Origin: Actinomyces oris
Lineage (GTDB): Bacteria > Actinomycetota > Actinomycetes > Actinomycetales > Actinomycetaceae
Assembly: GCF_001553935.1 (NCBI RefSeq)
Contig: NZ_CP014232.1
Location: forward strand, 2,294,001-2,358,000
DNA: 64,000 bases
Direction of reading: 5' to 3'
Shown here: piece after piece, positions 1 to 8,546 of the stretch
Layout: every line of letters starts with the position of its first letter
Numbering within the stretch: position 1 is the stretch's first letter
The notes under the pieces: model-generated
Database searches by the model: none
Told to the model about the DNA's origin: nothing
What the model saw: only the letters and a program-made list of their open reading frames with translations
Translations under genes and position numbers: made by a program

Positions 1-204
1 GGCGTACAGGCACGCGCAGGAGACGATGGCGCTGACAGCGCCCCACACCCCGCCGCTGGTTCCTCGGGTCAGCCCCTCCCGGACGATCGGAACCATGGAG
101 GCGGCCCACGCGATCCCCCAGCCGACTGCCACAACGCGGGTGCGGCGAGCCCGCGCCTCGTCGGGGGACAGGGCGCGGGCTTTCATGGCCCTGATGGTAC
201 TCAC
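1..204 (-). CDS. N-terminus of a membrane protein, probably a sensor histidine kinase (cut by window edge)
   Basis: Only the first 62-68 codons lie in the window. The start is either GTG at 204, 4 bases after the permease stop, or ATG at 186 in the same frame; neither has a strong Shine-Dalgarno (SD) sequence. The visible part has a basic, Arg-rich start followed by two hydrophobic stretches, as expected for the membrane domain of a DesK-type kinase. It sits directly after an ATPase and a permease, the same place the kinase occupies in the complete cassette at 8440-4203. The kinase call is inference from that parallel; no catalytic motif is visible because the gene runs off the edge. Confidence 0.55.
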   Translation of the reverse strand, partial: MSTIRAMKARALSPDEARARRTRVVAVGWGIAWAASMVPIVREGLTRGTSGGVWGAVSAIVSCACLYA

Positions 205-208
205 GGTC

Positions 209-1096
209 TCACACCCGGGCGGTGTCGCGGCCCATCCTCCAGGCGGCCCCGCCCAGGAAGACGGCGAGCCAGGTCAGCACGTTGACCACCCACCACCAGG
301 AGAAGCTCTCGGCGCCCATGGGCCACAGCGCCAGGTTGTGCAGCCCGTACATGGGCGTGAAGCTGCCGATGCGATCCATGGTGGAGCCCGGTGTCAACGG
401 GATGAACATGCCGCCGAGGAAGGCGAGCAGGGCCATGAGCGGGCCGACCACCTGCATGGCGTTGTCCGAGGGCAGGAGGTAGCCGACGAACAGTCCGAAG
501 GCGACGAAGACCAGGGAGCCCAGCCAGATGATGAGAGCCGAGGAGATCCAGACCCTCGCAGGCATCTGCGCGTGACGCAGGGGGCCGCAGGCGTAGACGG
601 CGCCGATGGCCAAGGCGCTGATGAGCATCCCCACGATTGCCTTGGCGGTGATGTAGGCGATGGGCTTGAGCGGGGTCAGACGCAGCTGGCGGCTCCATCC
701 TGAGGCCCGCTCGGTGCTCACGGCCGCTCCTGCCCCGGTGGTGGTCATGAGCGCGCCGTACAGGGCCATGCCGATCATCATGTTCGCCACGACGTTGCCG
801 TTGCCGTAGGGCATGGCGGAGTAGTCGGTGGTGGTGAACATGAGGAAGAAGGCCACCGGAAGAACGATCGAGAAGATGACGGACCGACGGTTGCGCAGGC
901 GCCGGCGCACCTCGAGCGACAGAAGAGGAAGGCTCAACCCTCCCAGCGGTGGCGCGGTCCGGGAGGACAGATCGAGGCGCGTGACTACTGATGATGCGTA
1001 GGAGGACGAGGAGGACTGAGAAGAGGACATTGCGGTTCCGATGGAGGACGTGGGTGGGAGGGTGACGGTGTTGCCGGGGCGGGAGGAACGGCTCAT
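209..1096 (-). CDS. ABC-2 type transporter permease
   Basis: A 295-residue membrane protein with a Ser-rich N-terminus (about residues 20-37) and six hydrophobic segments starting near residue 70. This is the ABC-2/DrrB-like exporter permease layout. The conserved 'FTPMYGLHNLALWP' stretch near the C-terminus recurs as 'FTPMYGATALARWP' in the permease at 6486-7370, so the two are paralogues. The ATG at 1096 overlaps the ATPase stop by 4 bases (ATGA), indicating translational coupling. The transporter should export a drug, antibiotic or lipid across the cytoplasmic membrane; the substrate cannot be read from sequence. Confidence 0.85.
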   Translation of the reverse strand: MSRSSRPGNTVTLPPTSSIGTAMSSSQSSSSSYASSVVTRLDLSSRTAPPLGGLSLPLLSLEVRRRLRNRRSVIFSIVLPVAFFLMFTTTDYSAMPYGNGNVVANMMIGMALYGALMTTTGAGAAVSTERASGWSRQLRLTPLKPIAYITAKAIVGMLISALAIGAVYACGPLRHAQMPARVWISSALIIWLGSLVFVAFGLFVGYLLPSDNAMQVVGPLMALLAFLGGMFIPLTPGSTMDRIGSFTPMYGLHNLALWPMGAESFSWWWVVNVLTWLAVFLGGAAWRMGRDTARV

Positions 1097-2085
1097 GCTG
1101 ACGCTCCGGCACTGGGGGTGGAGGCACTGTCGCTGGTCAGGGCCATGAAGGCGTCCTCCAGGCCTCGGCTGGTGATCTCCAGGTCCTTGGCCAGGTGATC
1201 GCCGAGGAGGAGTGCGGCAACGGCGTCGGTGTCGGTCGAGCTCAGGGTGAGCGTGTTGCCCAGGATCTCGATGTCGTGGATCCGTCCTCGGGTCTGCAGA
1301 TCGGTCAGGGCGCTGTGCAGCTGCTCGGGTGTGCAGGTCAGGGTGGCTCGCAGGGAGCGGCCGCTCACGGAGGCGCGGATCTCAGCGGCGGTGCCGTCGG
1401 CGATGATGCGCCCATGACGCATCAGGACGATCCGGTCGGCGAAGGCGTCGGCCTCTTCAAGGTAGTGCGTGGCGAAGACGATGGTGCGCCCGCGCTCGGC
1501 GTCGGCGTGGATGGCCTCCCAGAAGCTGCGGCGCCCCTCGACGTCCATGCCTGTGGTCGGCTCATCGAGGATGAGCAGTGCCGGGTCGCTCACGAGCGCC
1601 ATGGCGAAGCGCAGGCGCTGCTGCTGGCCCCCGGAGCACTTCTTGACGATGCGTGAGGCGAAGTCGGTGACGCCGGCGCGGTGCATGGCCTCCTCGGCGT
1701 CGATTCTGTGGGAGAAGAGACTCGCCGTCAGCTGCACCGTCTCACGCACGGTGATGTCGGGCAGGAGACCGGCGGTCTGCATGACTGCGGCGACCAGGCC
1801 CCGGTCGACCGCTTGGCGCGGGCTCATCCCGAAGACTCTCGCATCGCCGCTGGTGGGGCGGCTCAGTCCCAGGATCATGTCGATCGTCGTCGTCTTGCCT
1901 GCGCCGTTGGGGCCCAGGAGGGCGACGACCTCGCCGGGGCGGATGGTCAGGTCGATACCGTCGACGGCGGTGACCTCACCGAAGGACTTGTGCAGATCGG
2001 TCAGTCGGACGGCGTCCACATGGTCCGTCCGGGGGTCTTCCGTGACGGTGGCCTCCCGGCCGGTCCGAGGCGTTGCTGTGCTCAT
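1093..2085 (-). CDS. ABC transporter ATP-binding protein (multidrug/antibiotic exporter type)
   Basis: A 330-residue cytoplasmic ATPase that powers the permease encoded next to it. Visible motifs in order: Walker A GPNGAGKTT (about residue 59), signature CSGGQQQR, Walker B LLILDEPTTGMD, and the switch His in FATHYLEEAD. After about residue 235 comes the C-terminal domain typical of the DrrA/CcmA-like exporter family. It is first in an ATPase-permease-(kinase) operon and is paralogous to the ATPase at 7430-8440. The gene is divergent from ffh across a 363-base gap. Confidence 0.92.
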   Translation of the reverse strand: MSTATPRTGREATVTEDPRTDHVDAVRLTDLHKSFGEVTAVDGIDLTIRPGEVVALLGPNGAGKTTTIDMILGLSRPTSGDARVFGMSPRQAVDRGLVAAVMQTAGLLPDITVRETVQLTASLFSHRIDAEEAMHRAGVTDFASRIVKKCSGGQQQRLRFAMALVSDPALLILDEPTTGMDVEGRRSFWEAIHADAERGRTIVFATHYLEEADAFADRIVLMRHGRIIADGTAAEIRASVSGRSLRATLTCTPEQLHSALTDLQTRGRIHDIEILGNTLTLSSTDTDAVAALLLGDHLAKDLEITSRGLEDAFMALTSDSASTPSAGASA

Positions 2086-2448
2086 GGCTCAAGACTCGCC
2101 CCGCGTCGGCTGCGTTCCATGGCCCATCGGTCATCACCTGCTCATGACATATCTCAGGGGTCGCCGGGTCGTGAAATACCTCGGGATGCCGGGAGAAAAC
2201 CCTCGTTAGGGCTGGGGGACAGCGTCAGGCAGAGCCGAAGCCCGGAGGCATGACGCATACGAGGTCGCCGGCCGGGGAGTGTGGGGTCAGTCCCGGTCCG
2301 GGCGCGGGGGAGAGGACGGGCCCCTCTTGCCGCTATCCTGGGTCACAGTCGAGGTGAGCGCCATGGCCCATAGGCCTGGACGCTCCACCCTCACCCGCCC
2401 TGAAGTCTCCCGACCAACGCGCCCGACGGCGCCAGGAAGGACCATCGC
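2086..2448. other. Divergent intergenic region between ABC exporter operon and ffh
   Basis: This 363-base stretch has no convincing gene. It must carry the leftward promoter of the exporter operon and the rightward promoter of ffh. Around 2143-2156 there is a CATGACA half-site followed by TATCTCAGG, resembling one arm of the perfect palindrome at 8497-8514 in front of the paralogous cassette. A TATCCT hexamer at 2334-2339 is a possible -10 box for ffh. No further structure was recognised. Confidence 0.5.
2334..2339 (+). promoter_or_regulatory. Possible -10 box of ffh
   Basis: TATCCT fits the TAnnnT pattern of actinobacterial -10 elements. No clear -35 is visible. It would give a leader of about 100 bases. 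Confidence 0.3.
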
Positions 2449-4134
2449 GTGTTCGGCAACCTCTCCGATCGCATCACCGCCTCCTTCAACCAGCTGCGCG
2501 GCAAGGGTCGTCTCACCGAGGCCGATGTCAACGCCACAGTCACCGAGATCCGCCGCGCCCTCCTGGAGGCCGACGTCGCCCTGCCCGTGGTGCGCGCCTT
2601 CACCGCAGCGGTGCGCGAGAAGGCGGTCGACGCCGCCCGCTCTCAGGCCCTCAACCCGGGCCAGCAGGTCGTCAAGATCGTCAACGAGGAGCTCATTGAG
2701 GTCCTGGGTGGCCAGACCCGGGAGATCCACTGGGCTGACCGCGGCCCCACAATCATCATGCTCGCCGGTCTCCAAGGTGCCGGTAAGACCACCCTGGCCG
2801 GAAAGCTCGGACGCTGGCTGCGCGACCAGGGCAAGCGCGTCCTGCTGGTGGCCTCCGACCTCCAGCGCCCCAACGCCGTGACCCAGCTGAGCGTCGTCGC
2901 CGAGCGCGCCGGGGTGCACGTGTGGGCGCCCGAGCCCGGCAACGGCGTGGGCGACCCGGTGGCAGTGGCCCGCTCCGGCGTCGAGCACGCGCGTACCAAC
3001 GGCTACGACGTCGTCGTCGTGGACACCGCCGGACGCCTGGGCGTGGACGCCGAGATGATGGACCAGGCGATCCGCATCCGCGATGCCGTCTCCCCCCACG
3101 AGATCCTCTTCGTCCTGGACGCCATGGTCGGTCAGGACGCTGTCAACACCTCGGTCGCCTTCCGCGACGGCGTCGGCTTCACCGGCGTGGTCCTCTCCAA
3201 GCTCGACGGCGACGCCCGCGGCGGCGCGGCCCTGTCCGTGCGCGGCGTCACCGGTGCCCCGGTCCTGTTCTCCTCCACCGGTGAGGGCCTGACCGACTTC
3301 GAGCGCTTCCACGCCGACCGCATGGCCTCGCGCATCCTGGACATGGGTGACCTGCTCACCCTCATCGAGCAGGCCGAGCGGACCCTGGACCGCCAGGAGG
3401 CCGAGGACGCCGCCGCCAAGCTCGCCAAGGGCACCTTCACCCTCGACGACTTCCTGGGCCAGCTGCGCCAGATCCGCAAGATGGGCTCCATGAAGAAGCT
3501 TCTGGGCATGATGCCCGGGATGGGGCAGATGCGTGAGGCCCTGGACAACTTCGACGAGCGCGAGGTCGACCGCATTGAGGCGATCGTGTGCTCCATGACG
3601 CCCGCCGAGCGCAAGGACCTGTCCATCCTCAACGGCTCTCGCCGCAGCCGTATCGCCAAGGGCTCGGGGACCACGGTCCAGGCCGTCAACGAGCTCGTGG
3701 ACCGCTTCGAGCAGGCCAAGAAGATGATGGAGGCCATGGCCTCCGGCGGTATGGGCGGACTCGGTGAGGGCGGCCCTATGCCCGGCATGGGGTCGCTGCC
3801 CGGCATGGGCAAGCACTCCAAGGCCCGTCAGGCCCCCAAGGCCAAGCGCGGCAAGGGCGGCAAGAAGGGGCGCAGCGGCAACCCCGCCAAGGCCGCCCGT
3901 CAGGCCAAGGAGGCGGCGGCCGCCAAGCAGGCAAAGATCGAGGGCGGACAGGGGGCTGCGCCCGCAGCCGGCTCCTCCTTCGGGCTCGGAGGTGGCCAGG
4001 GCGATGCCTCCGGCTACGGGATCATGCCTCAGGCCCAGCCGCAGGCCCAGACCGGCGCACAGCCCTCGGGCGACGACGTCGCCGACGCCATGAGCGCCCT
4101 GCCCGATGACCTGCGTCGCCACCTCGGGCTGTAG
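2449..4134 (+). CDS. ffh: Signal recognition particle protein Ffh (SRP54)
   Basis: GTPase of the signal recognition particle. It binds signal peptides emerging from ribosomes and, with 4.5S RNA and FtsY, targets membrane proteins to SecYEG. 561 residues: N domain (1-90), G domain with GLQGAGKTT (about 105-113), DTAGRL (about 190) and SKLDGDARGG (about 247), then the Met-rich M domain with MMPGMGQM and GSGTTVQAVNELV. The C-terminal about 110 residues are a Lys/Ala/Gly/Gln-rich extension, making it longer than the roughly 450-residue E. coli protein, as in other actinobacteria. The GTG start is supported by AGGAAGG at 2434-2440. It is convergent with the NTF2-like gene. Confidence 0.97.
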   Translation: MFGNLSDRITASFNQLRGKGRLTEADVNATVTEIRRALLEADVALPVVRAFTAAVREKAVDAARSQALNPGQQVVKIVNEELIEVLGGQTREIHWADRGPTIIMLAGLQGAGKTTLAGKLGRWLRDQGKRVLLVASDLQRPNAVTQLSVVAERAGVHVWAPEPGNGVGDPVAVARSGVEHARTNGYDVVVVDTAGRLGVDAEMMDQAIRIRDAVSPHEILFVLDAMVGQDAVNTSVAFRDGVGFTGVVLSKLDGDARGGAALSVRGVTGAPVLFSSTGEGLTDFERFHADRMASRILDMGDLLTLIEQAERTLDRQEAEDAAAKLAKGTFTLDDFLGQLRQIRKMGSMKKLLGMMPGMGQMREALDNFDEREVDRIEAIVCSMTPAERKDLSILNGSRRSRIAKGSGTTVQAVNELVDRFEQAKKMMEAMASGGMGGLGEGGPMPGMGSLPGMGKHSKARQAPKAKRGKGGKKGRSGNPAKAARQAKEAAAAKQAKIEGGQGAAPAAGSSFGLGGGQGDASGYGIMPQAQPQAQTGAQPSGDDVADAMSALPDDLRRHLGL

Positions 4135-4160
4135 GCTCAACGGCCCGCGGCGCCTGGGAG

Positions 4161-4177
4161 CCGAGCTGCGGGCTCGG
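4161..4177. terminator. Small hairpin between convergent ffh and NTF2-like gene
   Basis: CCGAGC (4161-4166) and GCTCGG (4172-4177) can pair over a 5-base loop. There is no T-run, so it is a weak terminator candidate. Confidence 0.35.
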
Positions 4178-4202
4178 ACGTCATCGGGTCGGCCGGAGGT
4201 GG

Positions 4203-4604
4203 TCAGTCATCAGGAGACAGGGCAGTCGCACCCTCGATGACGGTGCCCTGGTGGAATACCGCCTGCCAGATCGAGTCCCGGCGACGGTAGAGCGTGGATC
4301 TGCGTGTGACGCGACTCGGCGTACGTAAGGTGTAGAGGACCTGGACGACGTCGTCGGCAAGGATGCGGGACTCAGCCTCCTCGATTCTGTATCCATCGGC
4401 GAGGGAGTCCGCATGCGTTCCCTCCAAGCGTCCCAGGACGATCTCCTTGACCTCGCTGCGGCTGTAACGTCGTCCCGAGGCGCCGACCTCGTCGAAGTCC
4501 TCCGCGATCTGCTCATCGAAGGAGCCGGCGTCCCAGATCAGCTCCGGGTGGTGGAAGATCGGTTCTCGTCGGATCAGTTCATGCCGCTGTGATGAGCTCT
4601 CCAT
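4203..4604 (-). CDS. NTF2-like / DUF4440 family protein
   Basis: A 133-residue soluble protein. The opening 'ELIRREPIFHHPEL', the 'GRRYSRSEVKEIVL' segment and the closing 'RRDSIWQAVFHQGT' match the DUF4440/SnoaL-like NTF2 fold of small proteins with a hydrophobic pocket. No catalytic assignment is possible. It starts 44 bases after the response regulator with GAGAGG in front of its ATG, so it is probably the last gene of the exporter/two-component operon. A role in sensing or modifying the exporter's substrate is conceivable but is inference only. Confidence 0.7.
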   Translation of the reverse strand: MESSSQRHELIRREPIFHHPELIWDAGSFDEQIAEDFDEVGASGRRYSRSEVKEIVLGRLEGTHADSLADGYRIEEAESRILADDVVQVLYTLRTPSRVTRRSTLYRRRDSIWQAVFHQGTVIEGATALSPDD

Positions 4605-4648
4605 CCCTTACCTCTCGTCGTGACGTCGACGGCTTGGACGTGACTGGG

Positions 4649-5260
4649 CTAAAGCCAGCCGTTGGTCTCGGCGGTGCGGGCCGCCTCGGTGCGGTTGCGG
4701 GCGTGGGTCTTGGCGATCGCCGAGGACAGGTAGTTGCGCACCGTGCCCTCACCCAGGCTCAGCCGGGTGGCGATCTCTCGGGCCTCCGCACCCGTGGCCG
4801 CCGCCAGCAGAACCTCCTTCTCCCGCTCGGTCAGCGGGTTCGGCCCGAGCAGCACCGACTCCTGGGCGAGCTCGGGGTCGATGACCCGCAGGCCCGCGTG
4901 AACCTTGCGGATCGCCTCAGCCAGCGCCTCGGGAGGGGTGTCCTTGACGATGAAGCCCGCAGCCCCTGCCTCCATGCCCCGTGAGAGATAGCCCGGGCGA
5001 CCGAAGGTCGTCACGATGAGGCACCGGCACGGCAGATCCGAGTCGACGACCTCGGCGGTGGCCGCCAGCCCGTCGCGCCCCGGCATGTCGATATCCACCA
5101 GGGCCACATCCACGGTGTGCTCGCGCACTGCGTCCAGGACCTCGTCGCCCCGCCCCACCTGGGCCACGACCTCCAGATCGCTCTCGAGCCCCAGGAGCGT
5201 CGCCAAAGCACCGCGCACGAGTGCCTGGTCATCGGCGATGAGCACGCGGATCGGGCTCAC
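4649..5260 (-). CDS. Response regulator, NarL/LuxR family (DesR/LiaR-like)
   Basis: 203-residue DNA-binding response regulator, partner of the kinase at 5257-6471. The receiver domain (1-120) has the acidic pair D10/D11, the phospho-acceptor D56 in LVDIDMPG, the switch Thr in IVTT and K106 in IVKDTPPE. The C-terminal LuxR-type helix-turn-helix (about 137-203) begins LTEREKEVL. The GTG start at 5260 overlaps the kinase stop by 4 bases (GTGA). By family precedent it would activate the adjacent exporter operon; the palindrome at 8497-8514 is a candidate binding site. Confidence 0.93.
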   Translation of the reverse strand: MSPIRVLIADDQALVRGALATLLGLESDLEVVAQVGRGDEVLDAVREHTVDVALVDIDMPGRDGLAATAEVVDSDLPCRCLIVTTFGRPGYLSRGMEAGAAGFIVKDTPPEALAEAIRKVHAGLRVIDPELAQESVLLGPNPLTEREKEVLLAAATGAEAREIATRLSLGEGTVRNYLSSAIAKTHARNRTEAARTAETNGWL

Positions 5261-6471
5261 GGCAGCCTCACCTCCAGTCTGGTTCCGCCGGTCGTCACGC
5301 CAGCGGTGTCTGTCGTGCCGGCGCCGGATGAGTCAGGGCGAGGGGTGAGTGGACTGATGATGGTGAGGGAACCGTCCTCCTGCTCGCAACGGGCACGCAG
5401 GCCCGCCAAGCCGTTGCCGGGCTGGTCACCGGCCAGGCCGACACCGTCATCGCTCACCCGCAGCAGCCCCGGCTCCAGATGCACTGCCACAGTGGCGGCC
5501 TGCGAGTGCCGGACGACGTTCGTGGTGGCCTCACGCAAGGCCCAGGCCATGAGGGCACGCTGACGCTCAGGAATGTCCTGGGCACTACCGGTCACCTCCA
5601 CACGGATCCGGGCGGCGCTCAAGGCGGTACGCGTGGCCTCCACCTGGCTGGCCAGGTCCGGGGACCGCAGGCGTGTCACCGTGGAGCGCACGTCGGCAAG
5701 GGCTCCACGGGCCAGCGTGATGACTTCGTCGAGCTCCCGGGATGCGGCGGCCGGGTCACGCTCGATGAGCCGGCGGGCGACCTCGGCCTTGAGAGTGAGC
5801 ACTGTCAAGGAGTGCCCCAAGATGTCGTGGACGTCGCGCCCGAGCGCCTCTCGCTGGGAGACAAGGGCGAGCTCGCGCTCGGCGGCTGTTCTGCGCTCCT
5901 GGAGCTCCACCGCGATGCGGGCGATGATGATGGGAACCTCGGTGAGCGATATGCCCAGTACCTGCCAGTGCGACTCTGGATGCGTGTTCCATAACAGCGA
6001 GGCGGCAACCAGAAGCCCCGTCGCCATGACGACGGTGGGGATGCCCTGGCGCAATGTCGTGGAGAACAGGATCAACGAGCAGAAGAAGGGGAAGAAGCAG
6101 ATCGTCCACCATCCCAGTGCCGGCAGCGTCAGTACGGTGAAGAAGGCCTGGACCGCGAGCTCTCTGAGGAGAATGCGAGTCCGGAGGTCAGGAGGAGGGA
6201 CTCCGACCCTCGATGCGCGGTTGTCCGGCGTCGAAAACGCCCAGACGTAGCCGGCGATGAACCCCAGCACGCCGGTCAGCCCCAGCAGACGCTCCCACCA
6301 GGCGAAGGAGCCGAGGAGAAGCTGGATGATGGGAAGGGCTAGGAACAGCACCCATACTGTGGCGTCCCAGACGATATGACGGCGATAGCGGTGCCAGGGG
6401 CGTGAACGGGACCGCCTTGACCCAGGCGATGATGCCGTCAGGTCGGCTGAGTCACGCAGAGGCTGCGGCAT
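5257..6471 (-). CDS. Sensor histidine kinase (DesK/NarX type)
   Basis: About 404 residues: a basic N-terminus, four to five membrane segments (about 35-170), a HisKA_3 dimerisation domain with the phospho-acceptor His in GRDVHDILGHSL, and a HATPase domain with EATTNVVRH, DDGVGL and GNGLAGLR. This is the intramembrane-sensing kinase architecture commonly coupled to ABC exporters that respond to cell-envelope stress. I place the start at ATG 6471: GGAG lies six bases upstream and the permease stop is at 6486. An in-frame start further upstream at 6549 would overlap the permease by 64 bases and is less likely. It signals to the regulator immediately downstream. Confidence 0.93.
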   Translation of the reverse strand: MPQPLRDSADLTASSPGSRRSRSRPWHRYRRHIVWDATVWVLFLALPIIQLLLGSFAWWERLLGLTGVLGFIAGYVWAFSTPDNRASRVGVPPPDLRTRILLRELAVQAFFTVLTLPALGWWTICFFPFFCSLILFSTTLRQGIPTVVMATGLLVAASLLWNTHPESHWQVLGISLTEVPIIIARIAVELQERRTAAERELALVSQREALGRDVHDILGHSLTVLTLKAEVARRLIERDPAAASRELDEVITLARGALADVRSTVTRLRSPDLASQVEATRTALSAARIRVEVTGSAQDIPERQRALMAWALREATTNVVRHSQAATVAVHLEPGLLRVSDDGVGLAGDQPGNGLAGLRARCEQEDGSLTIISPLTPRPDSSGAGTTDTAGVTTGGTRLEVRLP

Positions 6472-6485
6472 GGTCATCTCCAGTC

Positions 6486-7370
6486 TCACCGGCGCCTGGT
6501 CGCCCGACGTCGAGCCCCGATCACCAGCAGTCCGAAGATGAGTGTCCACACCACCAGGTTAGCCAACGGCATCCACAACGGGTCCTGAACACCCGCTTGC
6601 CGATCCGGCACGTAGGCCCACCCCTCACCCAGCGGCCACCGGGCCAGCGCCGTTGCCCCGTACATCGGGGTGAAGCGACTGATCGTCAGCAGCGTGTGGC
6701 TCAGGGGCATGAAGGTGTTGCCGATGAAGGCGAACAAGGAGACCAAGGAGGTCGCGATACCGATCGATGCCGAGGACGGCAGCCACATCCCGGCGGCCAG
6801 ACCCCACAGGACGAAGGGCAGAACCCCGATCAGGCAGATGAAGGGACTGACGCCCCAGACCCAGCCCTCCATGCTCGAGTCCGTCAGTGCCCCGGCGGTG
6901 AGGACCACGGTGACCGGAAGAGCCGCCGTTCCCACCGCGGTTCCGGTCTTGACCACCAGGTAGCCGCGCAGGCCCCGGGAGGTGACCGCCATCTGCCGGC
7001 CCCAGCCCGCCGACTGCTCGACAGCGGCCGCCGCCGAGGCACTCGTGGCACCCAGACAGGCGCTGAAGGAGGCCATCGCGAGCATCACCGAGGCCGAGAC
7101 ATTGCCGTGAGCGTGCGGGCCGTAGTTCCCGGCCGACGCGTTCAACCGGCCGAAGACGAGGTACATCGCCAGAGGGAAGGTGACGACGAAGAAGAGGTTG
7201 GCCGGCTCGCGCAGGCTCCGTAACAGGTCGAGCCGGAGGTAGGTCAGGACAGGGCGCGCGGGCCTGAGCCTTCCCGGGCGAGGTGATCGGCCTACGAGCT
7301 TGCCCGCGTCGGGATCGACAGGGGACTCGGATGCTGAGGAATCAGAGGGTGTCTGGGATGTCGCGGTCAT
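6486..7370 (-). CDS. ABC-2 type transporter permease
   Basis: 294 residues. A soluble N-terminus rich in Ser, Asp and Pro (1-55) precedes six hydrophobic segments. Together with the ATPase at 7430-8440 it should form a homodimeric or paired exporter in the cytoplasmic membrane. It is related to the permease at 209-1096, with 'FTPMYGATALARWP' near the C-terminus shared in altered form. The ATPase stop lies 59 bases upstream and the kinase ATG 14 bases downstream, so all belong to one transcription unit. The substrate is unknown. Confidence 0.85.
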   Translation of the reverse strand: MTATSQTPSDSSASESPVDPDAGKLVGRSPRPGRLRPARPVLTYLRLDLLRSLREPANLFFVVTFPLAMYLVFGRLNASAGNYGPHAHGNVSASVMLAMASFSACLGATSASAAAAVEQSAGWGRQMAVTSRGLRGYLVVKTGTAVGTAALPVTVVLTAGALTDSSMEGWVWGVSPFICLIGVLPFVLWGLAAGMWLPSSASIGIATSLVSLFAFIGNTFMPLSHTLLTISRFTPMYGATALARWPLGEGWAYVPDRQAGVQDPLWMPLANLVVWTLIFGLLVIGARRRATRRR

Positions 7371-7429
7371 GATGCGGCCTCATTGCTGGTGGTGATGGCT
7401 GTTGGGGTGAAGGGTGTGGGCTCAGGCCT

Positions 7430-8440
7430 CTACGGGGCTGCCTCATCAGAGCCGTCGGAGGTCAGAGCGGTGAAGACCTCGTTGAGGCTCGCGGCACCGA
7501 TACCCAGGTGCTCGGCGGGGGTGGCGCTCAGCAGCCAGCGGGCAACGGCATCGGAGTCCGTCGTGCGCAGCTCCACGTGCTCACCGTGGATGACCGCGTG
7601 CTTGATGCTGCCGGCCGCGGGGCAGTCGGCCAGGCGCTGAACCAGTAACTCCTCGGAGAGTCCGGGCCAGGTGGCGGTCACCAGGGCGCCATCGCCCAGG
7701 GCCCGGATCTCATCGACGCTGCCGTCGGCGACCAGGCGGCCGCGGGCAATGATGACGATGCGGTCGGCGAAGGAGGCCGCCTCCTCCAGGTAGTGGGTGG
7801 CGAACAGGATGGTGCGACCTCGCCGGGTCTGGGTGCGCATCGTCTCCCAGAAGGCGATCCGGGCGCTGACGTCCATGCCAGCGGTGGGCTCATCCATCAC
7901 GAGGATGTCGGGGTCTGCCAGCAGAGCAAGGGCCAGGCGCAGGCGCTGACGCTCGCCTCCCGAGCAGCGGCTCACTCTGCGGGTGAGGAGCTGGCCAAGA
8001 TTCGCCTGGTCGACGACGTCGTCGAGCCTGGAAGCGTGCGAGATGCTGTCGCAGTGCTGGGGTCCCATCGAGGCCACGACCCGTAGGGTCTCCCCGACGG
8101 TGAAGTCGTCCAGGAGACCGCCGTCCTGGAAGATGACACCAACACGACCTGCCTGGACCGCCCGGTCGGGGGAGGTTCCTAGAAGCTCGATCGTCCCGGC
8201 GTCGGGCTGGGTCAGCCCCAGGACCATGTCGAGGGTGGTGGACTTGCCCGCGCCATTGGGTCCCAGGAAGGCGACCACCTCTCCGGACCGGATGGTCAGG
8301 TCAAGGCCGTTGACGGCGACGAGGCTGCCGAAGACCTTGCGCAGGCCATGGGCGTCGATCGCGGGGGCTGGAGCCGTGCGCCCGACCTGAGGACAGGAAC
8401 CCGGGAAGTAAGCGGTGGCGTCTGTGGTGGTTCGGATCAT
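7430..8440 (-). CDS. ABC transporter ATP-binding protein (exporter type)
   Basis: 336-residue ATPase. Walker A is GPNGAGKST, the signature is CSGGERQR, Walker B is ILVMDEPTAGMD, and the switch His is in FATHYLEEAA. A C-terminal extension after about 235 matches the exporter class. It is paralogous to the ATPase at 1093-2085, including the unusual Cys before the SGG signature in both. First gene of the five-gene operon that ends at 4203. The ATG at 8440 has only a weak SD. A perfect 18-base palindrome lies about 57 bases upstream. Confidence 0.92.
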   Translation of the reverse strand: MIRTTTDATAYFPGSCPQVGRTAPAPAIDAHGLRKVFGSLVAVNGLDLTIRSGEVVAFLGPNGAGKSTTLDMVLGLTQPDAGTIELLGTSPDRAVQAGRVGVIFQDGGLLDDFTVGETLRVVASMGPQHCDSISHASRLDDVVDQANLGQLLTRRVSRCSGGERQRLRLALALLADPDILVMDEPTAGMDVSARIAFWETMRTQTRRGRTILFATHYLEEAASFADRIVIIARGRLVADGSVDEIRALGDGALVTATWPGLSEELLVQRLADCPAAGSIKHAVIHGEHVELRTTDSDAVARWLLSATPAEHLGIGAASLNEVFTALTSDGSDEAAP

Positions 8441-8496
8441 GGCCCCAGGCTCTCGCCGGTCCCCGGCTCCCGGTACTGAGCGCTGTCACCGCTGGC

Positions 8497-8514
8497 GCAT
8501 GACACCTGTCATGC
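8497..8514. promoter_or_regulatory. Perfect palindrome, candidate operator of the exporter/two-component operon
   Basis: GCATGACA-CC-TGTCATGC: two 8-base arms with a 2-base spacer. It lies 57 bases upstream of the first ATG of the operon, where a response-regulator dimer would bind. It lacks the length and T-run of a terminator. A related half-site (CATGACA) occurs near 2143-2149 upstream of the paralogous cassette. Confidence 0.5.
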
Positions 8515-8546
8515 AGCAGCGGGCTGTGCGGAAGGCCGTCGTGTGC

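Noticed and set aside
2287..4140. Long open frame (617 codons) antisense to ffh
   Set aside because: High-GC codon bias opens the opposite strand; the product is Gly/His/Leu-rich without motifs, and ffh on the other strand is certain.
8497..8514. Palindrome considered as a terminator for the surface-protein gene
   Set aside because: The arms are only 8 bases, the 2-base spacer cannot form a normal loop, there is no T-run, and it sits in a promoter position.
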